Shown here one piece after another: positions 35,612 to 43,353 of a stretch of DNA of 64,000 bases. The translations under genes and the position numbers were made by a program. The DNA comes from an uncultured Succiniclasticum sp. (GTDB taxonomy: Bacteria > Bacillota > Negativicutes > Acidaminococcales > Acidaminococcaceae): positions 1-64,000 of the forward strand of contig CADCHY010000006.1 in the NCBI GenBank assembly GCA_902801365.1, read 5' to 3'. The number at the start of each line of letters is the position of its first letter. Position 1 is the first letter of the stretch. Below the pieces are notes generated by a model that made no database searches, had not been told where the DNA came from, and worked only from the letters and a program-made list of their open reading frames with translations.

Positions 35612-35693
35612 TAATGGAAGCAAAACGCGCAGGCTGCAGCAGGTAAAAGCCTGAGCGCCGGATGATTGTATTCGGGCTGCAGCAGGCCAAAGC
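35596..35693 (+). repeat. Short imperfect repeats after echF
   Basis: GGCTGCAGCAGGTAAAAGC (35632-35650) and GGCTGCAGCAGGCCAAAGC (35675-35693) repeat each other, and both resemble the end of echF (GCAGGCCAAAGCCTGA, 35596-35611). They look like remnants of duplication of the 3' end of echF in the echF-hypA gap. Confidence 0.5.
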
Positions 35694-35707
35694 ATAAGGA
35701 GCAACGC

Positions 35708-36058
35708 ATGCATGAGTATCCCGTTACCGTACAAATCGTGGATATCGCTTCCGAAACTGCCAGAAAGAACAACGGCCGTGTGCGCCGCATCGATTTGGTG
35801 GTAGGGGAAGATTCCGGTTTTATCGGCGAGTCCATCCAGATGTATTTTGATGTGATTGCGGAAGGCACCCTCTGTGAAGGCGCGCAGCTTTTCATCGAGG
35901 GCGTGAAACCGCAGCTGCGCTGTGAAAAATGCGGGAAACATTTTGAGCGGAAACGGTTTTCCTTTCAATGTCCTTATTGCGGCGGGGATGGGGAACCTAC
36001 GCCCATCGGCAAAGAGTTCTACGTGAAAAGCGTGGAACTGGAAGTGGAGGATCAGTAA
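35708..36058 (+). CDS. hypA: Hydrogenase nickel-incorporation protein HypA
   Basis: 116 residues from ATG 35708, with AAGGAG at 35696-35701. It begins MHE, where His2 is the HypA nickel ligand, and has the zinc site CEKCGKHF...CPYCGG (about 77-97). HypA with HypB delivers Ni to the large subunit. It is followed two bases later by hypB. Confidence 0.93.
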   Translation: MHEYPVTVQIVDIASETARKNNGRVRRIDLVVGEDSGFIGESIQMYFDVIAEGTLCEGAQLFIEGVKPQLRCEKCGKHFERKRFSFQCPYCGGDGEPTPIGKEFYVKSVELEVEDQ

Positions 36059-36060
36059 CA

Positions 36061-36711
36061 ATGCATATGATGAAAGCGGATGTGATGGTGGACATCCACG
36101 CACGGAACAACCATATTGCGGAGCATGTTCACGAACATCTGGCGGAACATAAAATTTTCGCTGTGAATATCATGGGCGCGCCGGGAGCGGGGAAAACCAC
36201 CACCCTGGAAAACCTGCTGAAGCATCTGGATGTGCCCGGGTATGTCATCGAAGGCGATATTGAATCAAATATCGATACAGAACGCTTGCGGAAACAAAAC
36301 ATCGCAGCCACCCAGATTAACACCTTTGGCGCCTGCCATCTGGACGCGCCGCTGGTGCACAATGCCATCCATGCGCTGCCGTTTGACAAGCCCGGCATCC
36401 TGTTTATCGAAAACGTGGGCAACCTGGTCTGCCCGGCGGAATTTTCCATCGGGGAAGATATCAAGCTGCTGCAGGTCAGCGTGACGGACGGCAGCGACAA
36501 ACCTTACAAGTATCCGCTGGCTTTTGAAAAAGCGGATATTATTGTGCTGAACAAGATCGACCTGCTGCCCTATGTTGATTTTGATGAAGAGTTCTTCATG
36601 AAGGGCATCCGGCATCTCAATAAAACGGCGCCGGTGTTCAAGGTCAGCGGCAAGACCGGGGAAGGATATGCGGAAGCGGCTGCCTGGCTGAAACAGCGGG
36701 CAGGGTTCTGA
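36061..36711 (+). CDS. hypB: Hydrogenase nickel-incorporation GTPase HypB
   Basis: 216 residues. Residues 1-30 hold scattered histidines (HARNNHIAEHVHEHLAEH) that may bind metal but are not a long His-tract. SIMIBI GTPase motifs: Walker A GAPGAGKTTT (about 40-49), GDIESNIDTERL, ENVGNLVCPAEF and NKIDLLPY for guanine recognition. The start at 36061 is set by GGAGG at 36045-36049. It drives Ni transfer together with HypA. Confidence 0.95.
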   Translation: MHMMKADVMVDIHARNNHIAEHVHEHLAEHKIFAVNIMGAPGAGKTTTLENLLKHLDVPGYVIEGDIESNIDTERLRKQNIAATQINTFGACHLDAPLVHNAIHALPFDKPGILFIENVGNLVCPAEFSIGEDIKLLQVSVTDGSDKPYKYPLAFEKADIIVLNKIDLLPYVDFDEEFFMKGIRHLNKTAPVFKVSGKTGEGYAEAAAWLKQRAGF

Positions 36712-36733
36712 ATAAGAATTTGTTATACAAAAA

Positions 36734-39145
36734 ATGAAACAAAACGTAACTGTTGTAATAACTGTATACGGAAAAGTGCAGGGGGTCGGTTTCCGTCCCC
36801 TTGTTTGTCGTTTGGCAAAAGGTAATAAACTGACGGGCTATGTTCGCAATGCGGGAACCCATGTGGAAATTATGGCGACAGGTGTTGTGGAACATATTGA
36901 AAAGCTGTGCGATAGCTTGCGCAATGCTGTGTTACCTGTTAAGGTGGAACGTATTGTGTGCAGGCAAGTTCCGCTTCAGGAGTTTGCAACTTTTACCTCC
37001 GTGCTAAGTACGGAATCGAAAGAAGTTAAACTTGTTTCTGCGGACATCGGTATCTGTGAAAACTGTTTGCGCGAATTAAAAGAAAACGGTAACCGCCGGG
37101 AGGGATACTCTTATATTTCCTGCGCCCAATGCGGACCGCGCTACACAATTATCCGCAAGCTGCCCTATGACCGTGTCAACACGACCATGGACCGGTTTAT
37201 GTTATGTGATGAATGCGCTAACGAATATGCTGACATGCAGAACCGCCGCGGGCATGGGGAAACGATTTCCTGTTATCACTGCGGACCGCAGTTGCAGTGT
37301 ATTGTAAAAGAAGAATACAAAAACGGTTTAACATCTGACTGTATGGAAAGTGCTTTATCTGCAAATTCTTTTTCCGGTTCTCCGGACAGACAGGCGCAAG
37401 ATAAAAACATAATTGCCTTAGCCCGCAAATTGTTGACACAGGGCCGGATCATCATGGTCAAGGCAGTGGGGGGATTTAATCTTCTCTGCCGTGCAGACAA
37501 GGCGGAAGTTGTAACGCGCCTGCGGGATTTGAAAAAGAGAATGTCAAAACCGTTTGCCGTGATGGTTACGGATATAGCGCTGGCAGAAAAGTTTTGTTAT
37601 GTCTCTGCAGAAGAAAAAGCACTGCTGCAGTCGGCAGCCCGTCCCATTGTATTGTGTCAGAAAAAACAAGACGCGGCAGCCTGGCTTGCGGAAAATGTGA
37701 CGGATGTTTCCGATCAGGTCGGCGTGTTCCTGCCGTCCATGGGATTTTACAGCGAACTCGATACAGAGTTTTCTTTTGTCGTTACCAGCTGCAACTATAC
37801 GGGGCAGACGATTATTTATAAAGACGAAGAAGCGCAGCGTTTTTTTGATGAGCACAAAAATATTGCCGCGCTGTTTACTTATGAACGGGAAATCCTGCGC
37901 CCGGCTGACGATTCGGTGACCCGGGTTGTGAATGGCAAAGTGCAGATTTTGCGCCGCACGAAGGGTTATATGCCGGAACCGGCGGCTAAGGCGGATCCGG
38001 AGATAAACGGTGATGCCGCGCATAACAATAACCATATTTTAGCCCTGGGCGCCCAGATGGAGCCGGGCTTTTGTCTGACGGCAGAGGGAAGCTTTTTCCC
38101 GGCTGAAATCCCGGGGGATGTATCACTGGAAAAGACGGAGCGGTTCTTTGCCGATTCCGTGCAGGATTGGACAGAGCTTCTTTTCATTAAACCGCAGGTG
38201 GTTGCAGGAGATTTGCATCCCGGTTATGCAACGGCGCAATGGGGAAAAATGTTTGCGGAGAAAAACGGATTGCCGTTTTATCAGGTGCAGCACCATCACG
38301 CCCATGCGTTAGCGGTGATGGCGGAGCATCACCTGAAAGGAAACGTGCTGGCGGTGTGTTTTGACGGGACCGGGCTGGGTGCGGACGGTACCGTCTGGGG
38401 CGGGGAGTTCCTGCTTTGCGAAGGCAGTCGTTTTACACGGGTTGGGCATCTGAAAACAATCTCCATGCTAGGCGGAGATGTTTCCATGCAGCAGGCGTGG
38501 AAAACCGCGTTATGTCATCTGGCTGCGGCCGGTTTGCATAGTTGCGATCCACGCTTTGCAATTGTAAAGAAAGCGTTGCAGCAAAACGTGAACGCAATTC
38601 AGACTTCCAGCATGGGGCGTCTGTTTGACGCGGCGGCAAGTCTGCTGGGACTGGCGGATTTTAACTCCCACCAGGGGCGCTGCGCCATGGCGCTGGAATC
38701 GGCGGCGCGGATTGCGTTACGGGAAAAGATACAACCGTTGCCGCTTGCGTTTGCGATAGAAGAAGAGCGGGATGAAAACAGTAATACCAGGCGAAATGAC
38801 GCTGTTAATGCAGGCGGTAATGGCAAAAACAATTTGGGAAAAGTAATTTTCAATCCTGCGCCGTTATGGAATCCTTTGTGTAAGGCCCGTGGCAACGAAG
38901 CATCGGTGCGCGCCGCTGCGCTGGGTTTTCATTATGCTGTTGTCAGCATGGTAACCGATATGGCGGAGCGCATGGGAGTAAAGCAAGTTGTTCTGGCGGG
39001 GGGCTGTTTCGCAAACAGAATTCTGTTGGAAACCTGTACAAAGGAACTGCAGGAAAGAGGTTTTCTGGTTTATTATAATGAAGCTGTGTCCCCCGGTGAC
39101 GGAGGCATCAGCCTGGGGCAGGCGTATTATGGGTATCTAATTTAG
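36734..39145 (+). CDS. hypF: Carbamoyltransferase HypF
   Basis: 803 residues. HypF uses carbamoyl phosphate to make the thiocarbamate on HypE that becomes the CN ligands of the active-site iron. Domain order: acylphosphatase-like (VQGVGFRPLVCRLA, about 15-95), two zinc fingers (CENCLRE...CAQCGP and CDECANEY...CYHCGP, about 108-190), a YrdC-like domain (about 220-410), then a Kae1-like domain with HHHAHALAVMAEH, FDGTGLGADGTVWGGEF and GGCFANRIL. The ribosome binding site is weak. It is the last hyp gene before the abiE insertion; its substrates' partners hypC, hypD and hypE lie beyond it. Confidence 0.95.
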   Translation: MKQNVTVVITVYGKVQGVGFRPLVCRLAKGNKLTGYVRNAGTHVEIMATGVVEHIEKLCDSLRNAVLPVKVERIVCRQVPLQEFATFTSVLSTESKEVKLVSADIGICENCLRELKENGNRREGYSYISCAQCGPRYTIIRKLPYDRVNTTMDRFMLCDECANEYADMQNRRGHGETISCYHCGPQLQCIVKEEYKNGLTSDCMESALSANSFSGSPDRQAQDKNIIALARKLLTQGRIIMVKAVGGFNLLCRADKAEVVTRLRDLKKRMSKPFAVMVTDIALAEKFCYVSAEEKALLQSAARPIVLCQKKQDAAAWLAENVTDVSDQVGVFLPSMGFYSELDTEFSFVVTSCNYTGQTIIYKDEEAQRFFDEHKNIAALFTYEREILRPADDSVTRVVNGKVQILRRTKGYMPEPAAKADPEINGDAAHNNNHILALGAQMEPGFCLTAEGSFFPAEIPGDVSLEKTERFFADSVQDWTELLFIKPQVVAGDLHPGYATAQWGKMFAEKNGLPFYQVQHHHAHALAVMAEHHLKGNVLAVCFDGTGLGADGTVWGGEFLLCEGSRFTRVGHLKTISMLGGDVSMQQAWKTALCHLAAAGLHSCDPRFAIVKKALQQNVNAIQTSSMGRLFDAAASLLGLADFNSHQGRCAMALESAARIALREKIQPLPLAFAIEEERDENSNTRRNDAVNAGGNGKNNLGKVIFNPAPLWNPLCKARGNEASVRAAALGFHYAVVSMVTDMAERMGVKQVVLAGGCFANRILLETCTKELQERGFLVYYNEAVSPGDGGISLGQAYYGYLI

Positions 39146-39207
39146 CTTATACGCAGGCTGAGTTGTTAAGCTTGAATTTGACTGGGGAATCTTGACTTCA
39201 GGGAAGT

Positions 39208-39238
39208 TTGACAACTGTTTTATTAGCAAGACTATAAT
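39208..39238 (+). promoter_or_regulatory. Possible upstream promoter of the abiE pair
   Basis: TTGACA (39208-39213) with TATAAT at 39233-39238; the spacer is long at 19. It lies just upstream of the inverted repeat at 39255, which would then act as a downstream operator. Confidence 0.5.
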
Positions 39239-39254
39239 ATAATACACAAATTTT

Positions 39255-39289
39255 AAATCTCGGTAAAAATGAAAAATTTACCGAGATTT
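39255..39289. promoter_or_regulatory. Inverted-repeat operator upstream of abiE
   Basis: Perfect 13-base arms AAATCTCGGTAAA (39255-39267) and TTTACCGAGATTT (39277-39289), 9-base spacer, no T-run. A third half-site, ATTACCGAGGTTT, occurs at 39346-39358 next to the start codon. AbiEi-family antitoxins are known to bind inverted repeats in their own promoter, so autorepression is likely. Confidence 0.75.
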
Positions 39290-39292
39290 ACA

Positions 39293-39321
39293 TTGACAAA
39301 TAAAAATAATTGCTATAACAT
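39293..39321 (+). promoter_or_regulatory. Promoter of the abiE pair, abutting the operator
   Basis: TTGACA (39293-39298) begins three bases after the inverted repeat. The -10 is TATAAC (39314, 15-base spacer) or TAACAT (39316-39321, 17-base spacer). Transcription would start between the inverted repeat and the third half-site. Confidence 0.6.
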
Positions 39322-39363
39322 TAATGTAACAGAAGGTGAAAAAAGATTACCGAGGTTTGCAAA

Positions 39364-39906
39364 ATGTTATTGTCATTTAATGAAGCTGTAAAAGAATATG
39401 GAAATCAGTATCAGCTTTCTCAGGCCCTGGCACAGCAAAAGGTTTATAAAATAGAAGAGGGTATTTATTCCACAGACAAGTATGTATCAGAAGTTGTCAC
39501 TGTCATGAAAAAATATCCCAAAGCGGTGCTGACAGGGGAATACGCATTTTATTTTCATGGACTGACCGATATAGTCCCGGAAAAATATGATATTGCAACA
39601 CCTTCCAAATCTGCCAGGCTGAAAGATGACAGAATCAGGCAAATTTATGTGAGAGATGACATCTTTTCTCTGGGTATAGAAGAAAAGGAAGTTACTGGTG
39701 GTATAATCCGAATTTATGATAAAGAACGTATGCTGATAGAGTTATTACGCAATAAGAATTCCATGCCATATGATTTGTATAAAGAGATTCTTTTACATTA
39801 CCGGAAAATCATTACGGAATTACAGTTGTGGCGTATACAGGAATACGCAGCAGTGTTTCCTAAAAGCAAAATGATTTCCAAAGCGTTGGATGAGGAGGTA
39901 ATGTAG
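39364..39906 (+). CDS. AbiEi-family antitoxin/transcription regulator
   Basis: 180 residues. The N-terminal winged-helix-like part (LSFNEAVKEYGNQYQLSQALAQQKVYKIEEGIYSTD) and the following region (AVLTGEYAFYFHGLTDIVPEKYDIATP, YDKERMLIELLRNKNSMP) match the AbiEi type IV antitoxin pattern. It lies one base before the toxin gene with strong inverted repeats upstream, as expected for an autoregulating antitoxin. Base use is more AT-rich than the neighbouring hyp genes, which suggests it arrived by transfer. Confidence 0.85.
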   Translation: MLLSFNEAVKEYGNQYQLSQALAQQKVYKIEEGIYSTDKYVSEVVTVMKKYPKAVLTGEYAFYFHGLTDIVPEKYDIATPSKSARLKDDRIRQIYVRDDIFSLGIEEKEVTGGIIRIYDKERMLIELLRNKNSMPYDLYKEILLHYRKIITELQLWRIQEYAAVFPKSKMISKALDEEVM

Positions 39907-39907
39907 T

Positions 39908-40714
39908 TTGAATCTTCGGGACATGATGGAGTCATACCGCAAAGAAGGTTTGACGCAGGAACTGGCGTCGGCGAGAGTTTGTCAGGATATTGTGCTGAAA
40001 GCTATCGCGCAAGGATCTTTGCGGCGTAATGTAACCATTAAGGGCGGTGTTGTGATGAACAGTATCACACATAATAATCGGCGTGCTACGAGAGACATTG
40101 ATTTGGATTTTATCCAATATTCTTTAGGTGATGATGCGATTCGAAGCTTTATTGAAAAGCTGAATTGTATTCCGGATATTACGTTACGTATTGATGGCGG
40201 GATAGAAGAACTGAAACATCAGGATTATCATGGAAAACGGATTGATGTTGCGATAAGTGATCAATATGGAACCGTGATAAAGAGTAAAATAGATATTGGC
40301 GTTCATAAACATTTAGAGATTGAACAGGAAGAATACTGTTTTGATGTTTGTATGGATGAAGAGGGCGCATGCCTGTTGAAAAACACTGCAGAGCAATCAT
40401 TTGTCGAGAAACTTCGGTCTTTACTTATTTTTGGGGTTAACAGTCGAAGATATAAAGACATCTATGATATGTTCTATCTCAAAGAAATGGTTCTTGATGA
40501 AAAATTACGGAAAGTTGTAGATGTTTTAGTATTTAAAGACAGTGGTATGCGTGAAAATTCCATGGACGATATTTGCAGAAGAATTTCTGCTGTTTTTAAG
40601 GATAAACAGTATCTTAGCAGGGTATCATCGTCCAGACAAAGATGGTTAGATGGTGATATTCATGATATTACTGATGGAATTCTAAATTATTTGGAGCGAT
40701 TAAAGAAGAATTAA
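39908..40714 (+). CDS. AbiEii-family nucleotidyltransferase toxin
   Basis: 268 residues starting at TTG 39908 (AGGAGG at 39893-39898). The nucleotidyltransferase fold is signalled by IKGGVVMNSI (GG at 46-47) and TRDIDLDF (61-68), with a further acidic residue in the KRIDVAISD strand. FVEKLRSLLIFGVNSRRYKDIYDMFYL is the usual AbiEii helical part. In type IV abiE systems the toxin is a GTP-binding nucleotidyltransferase that causes reversible growth arrest and phage abortive infection. It forms a pair with 39364 and precedes hypC by 19 bases, so it may share a transcript with hypCDE. Confidence 0.87.
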   Translation: MNLRDMMESYRKEGLTQELASARVCQDIVLKAIAQGSLRRNVTIKGGVVMNSITHNNRRATRDIDLDFIQYSLGDDAIRSFIEKLNCIPDITLRIDGGIEELKHQDYHGKRIDVAISDQYGTVIKSKIDIGVHKHLEIEQEEYCFDVCMDEEGACLLKNTAEQSFVEKLRSLLIFGVNSRRYKDIYDMFYLKEMVLDEKLRKVVDVLVFKDSGMRENSMDDICRRISAVFKDKQYLSRVSSSRQRWLDGDIHDITDGILNYLERLKKN

Positions 40715-40733
40715 ACTATGTTAAGGAGTTCTT

Positions 40734-41042
40734 ATGTGTGTAGCATATCCGGGAAAAGTTTTATCAATTGAAAACAATCATGCCCGCGTGGATTTTACCG
40801 GCTCGGTTGTGCCGGTGAACATTTCCATGGTAGATGTGGTGCCCGGCGACTATGTGCTGGTGCACGCCGGTATGGCGATCCAGAAGGTGGAAACGGAAGA
40901 AGCGAAAGAGTGGATCGCGCTGTTCCGGGATTTGGAAGAAACAACAGCGGATGCAGCGGATGAAATTAAGGATGCCGCGCAGGAAGAGTCCGAAACGGCT
41001 GCATCATCTGTATCAGAAACAGAGGATACCCATCATGCGTGA
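40734..41042 (+). CDS. hypC: Hydrogenase assembly chaperone HypC
   Basis: 102 residues. It starts MCVAYPGKV, where Cys2 is the essential iron-complex ligand, and has the OB-like core ending DYVLVHAGMAIQKVE. After residue about 75 it carries an extra acidic Asp/Glu/Ala tail, longer than the usual 75-95-residue HypC. RBS AAGGAG (40722-40727). It shuttles the Fe(CN)2CO precursor with HypD and overlaps hypD by 8 bases. Confidence 0.93.
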   Translation: MCVAYPGKVLSIENNHARVDFTGSVVPVNISMVDVVPGDYVLVHAGMAIQKVETEEAKEWIALFRDLEETTADAADEIKDAAQEESETAASSVSETEDTHHA

Positions 41043-42078
41043 AAAAGAACTGGCTGCTTTTTTACAACAGTATAAGGGTCGTCCCCTGAAGCTGATGGAA
41101 GTGTGCGGCACCCATACGTCGGCGCTGTACCGTACCGGATTGCGGCAGCTGTTGTCGGAAACCATAACACTGGTGTCCGGACCAGGCTGTCCCGTCTGTG
41201 TGACGCCCTCGTCCTACATCGACAAGCTGGTGGAGTACGCGTTCACTCCAGGGTGTCAGGTGATGACCTTCGGGGACATGCTGGCGGTACCGGGCAGCAA
41301 AATGTCATTGGCGGAAGCCCGGGACCAGGGCGGCGCTGCGGATTTTTTCTATTCACCGGAAGAGATGCTGGAAAAAGCCAAAGCGCAACCGGAAACAACG
41401 TTTATTTTAGCTGCTGTTGGCTTTGAGACCACCGCGCCGGTGTGGGCTACGGTAATCAAAATGGCAGCAGACAATAATATAAAAAACTTAAAATTTCTGA
41501 CGGCCTTAAAGACTATGCCCCAGGCCTTATCGTTTTTATGCAGCAAAGGAAGGATAGACGGCTTTTTGTGTCCGGGACACGTGGCGGTTATTACCGGCAG
41601 CGAGCCGTTTGAGGAATTGGCCGAAGCCTATGGGGAGACCATGGTCATCGGCGGTTTTTCGCAGCCACAGCTGTTGCGGGCGATGGTCCGTCTGGTATTG
41701 GAAAGCAGCAAAGGGCACGCCGGACTGTGGAATGAATATCCCTCCGTTGTGAAACGGGAAGGAAATGCGGCGGCGCAAAAGATGGTTGATGAAATCTTCG
41801 AAGCCGGCGATGCGGTCTGGCGGGGAGTCGGATTGCTGCCGGGTTCTGGTTTGTACCTAAAAGAAAAATACAAAGAATTTGACGCAGGAAGCCGCGGTTT
41901 AAACGAAGACCGGATTCCACCGGGATGCCTGTGCAGCCGGATTGTATTGGGGGATGCGCTGCCAACACAATGTCCTCACTTTGGCAAACGCTGCACACCG
42001 GAGCATCCGGTGGGGGCGTGCATGGTCAGCAGCGAAGGAACCTGCTGCATAACATACAGAGAAGGCGGAACAACATGA
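41035..42078 (+). CDS. hypD: Hydrogenase Fe-ligand assembly protein HypD
   Basis: 347 residues from ATG 41035 (MREKELAAFLQQY), overlapping hypC. Conserved motifs: MEVCGTHTSAL, SGPGCPVCVTP, FGDMLAVPGSKMSL, the ETTAP element and CPGHVAVITG. The C-terminal [4Fe-4S] cysteines lie in GCLCSRIVLG, CPHFGKRCTPEHPVGACMVS. HypD with HypC is the scaffold on which CN and CO are attached to iron. It overlaps hypE by 4 bases. Confidence 0.95.
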   Translation: MREKELAAFLQQYKGRPLKLMEVCGTHTSALYRTGLRQLLSETITLVSGPGCPVCVTPSSYIDKLVEYAFTPGCQVMTFGDMLAVPGSKMSLAEARDQGGAADFFYSPEEMLEKAKAQPETTFILAAVGFETTAPVWATVIKMAADNNIKNLKFLTALKTMPQALSFLCSKGRIDGFLCPGHVAVITGSEPFEELAEAYGETMVIGGFSQPQLLRAMVRLVLESSKGHAGLWNEYPSVVKREGNAAAQKMVDEIFEAGDAVWRGVGLLPGSGLYLKEKYKEFDAGSRGLNEDRIPPGCLCSRIVLGDALPTQCPHFGKRCTPEHPVGACMVSSEGTCCITYREGGTT

Positions 42079-43058
42079 AAATCGCATTACGGCACGGAGC
42101 GGGCGGCGAAGAAACGTCACAACTGATTCACGACATTTTCGCTTCCCATTTTCAAAACGAAATTTTAAATAAAATGGAAGACGCGGCTGTGCTGCCAAAA
42201 ATAGATGGCGCTCCCGTCTTTACTTCCGACAGCTTTGTGGTAGAGCCTCTGTTCTTTCCCGGCGGGGATATCGGAAAATTGTCTGTCTGCGGCACGGTCA
42301 ACGACCTGGCCTGCATGGGAGCCAAACCGTTATATCTGACGGCCTCCTTTATTTTGGAAACAGGGCTGGAAACCGAAACGCTGGAAAAGATTGTTGCCTC
42401 CATGGCTGCCACGGCAAAGGAAGCCGGCGTCAAAATCGTGGCCGGCGATACAAAAGTGGTGGAAGGGAACGGCGGGGTTTATATCAACACGGCCGGCATC
42501 GGCATGCGTCCGCCAGCCTGCAACATCTCTGCCGCGAACCTGAAAGCCGGTGACACTGTCATCCTGACAGGTACCCTGGGAGATCATCATGCTACGATTT
42601 TAACCCAGCGTCTGCAGATGGAAACCTCCCTGCAGAGCGACTGTGCACCGCTGAATCACATAGTGCAGACTGTTCTGGACGCGGGGATTGACGTACACGC
42701 CATCCGCGATATTACCCGGGGTGGTCTGGCAACGGTTGCCACCGAACTGGCGGAAGCGTCCGGCTGCCGCATCAATCTGGAAGAGGAGAAACTTCCTGTC
42801 AGCGAAGCAGTGAAAGGGCTCAGCGGCATTTTGGGACTGGACCCGCTGACCATGGGTAACGAAGGCAAGATGCTGGTAGCAGTTCCTTGCAACGAAGCGG
42901 AAAAAGCATTGGCGGTACTGCAAAGTACAAAATACGGCAAAGACGCCGTAGTTGCCGGCGAGGTTACTGAAGGGGCCGGCGTGTTCCTGCTGACCGCGCT
43001 GGGCAGTTACCGCAAAGTGCTGCCGTTGCGGGGAGAAGGCCTGCCGAGGATTTGCTGA
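42075..43058 (+). CDS. hypE: Hydrogenase maturation protein HypE
   Basis: 327 residues from ATG 42075. PurM-like ATP-binding fold: LRHGAGGEETSQLI, VFTSDSFVVEPLFFPGGDIGKLSVCGTVNDLA, DITRGGLATVATELA. The C-terminal PRIC carries the cysteine that HypF carbamoylates and HypE dehydrates to thiocyanate. It completes the set HypA-F in this window and is followed by a terminator that ends the operon. Confidence 0.95.
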   Translation: MKIALRHGAGGEETSQLIHDIFASHFQNEILNKMEDAAVLPKIDGAPVFTSDSFVVEPLFFPGGDIGKLSVCGTVNDLACMGAKPLYLTASFILETGLETETLEKIVASMAATAKEAGVKIVAGDTKVVEGNGGVYINTAGIGMRPPACNISAANLKAGDTVILTGTLGDHHATILTQRLQMETSLQSDCAPLNHIVQTVLDAGIDVHAIRDITRGGLATVATELAEASGCRINLEEEKLPVSEAVKGLSGILGLDPLTMGNEGKMLVAVPCNEAEKALAVLQSTKYGKDAVVAGEVTEGAGVFLLTALGSYRKVLPLRGEGLPRIC

Positions 43059-43081
43059 AAAGGGGAACAGGCATAATAATT

Positions 43082-43115
43082 AACCTGGCTTCTGAAAACG
43101 AAGCCAGGTTTTTAT
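43082..43115 (+). terminator. Terminator of the hydrogenase operon
   Basis: AACCTGGCTT (43082-43091) and AAGCCAGGTT (43101-43110), followed by TTTTATT. Confidence 0.88.
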
Positions 43116-43308
43116 TATGGTATGGAGTTCCCTGACAGGGATAATATGAAAGTTTTACCCCCATTTTTCCCGCTCGGCTCAGTGGCAGCTTTCCCGGACA
43201 AAGCAATAAAATGAACGAAAGATATGTCATCTGGAGACAGATAAATAAGACTGTCTATATATATTAACAGAAAGCAGGCTGGAAAACCGCGCCACGACTG
43301 GAGTTGCG

Positions 43309-43337
43309 AAAAAAATCCGGTCACTGAAGTGACCGGA
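43309..43337 (-). terminator. Terminator of the minus-strand helicase-like gene
   Basis: On the minus strand TCCGGTCAC-TTCA-GTGACCGGA is followed by seven T residues. Confidence 0.88.
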
Positions 43338-43353
43338 AACGCAATTTGGTGTC

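Noticed and set aside
39255-39289. Terminator after hypF
   Set aside because: The inverted repeat lacks a T-run and has a matching third half-site, so an operator is the better reading.
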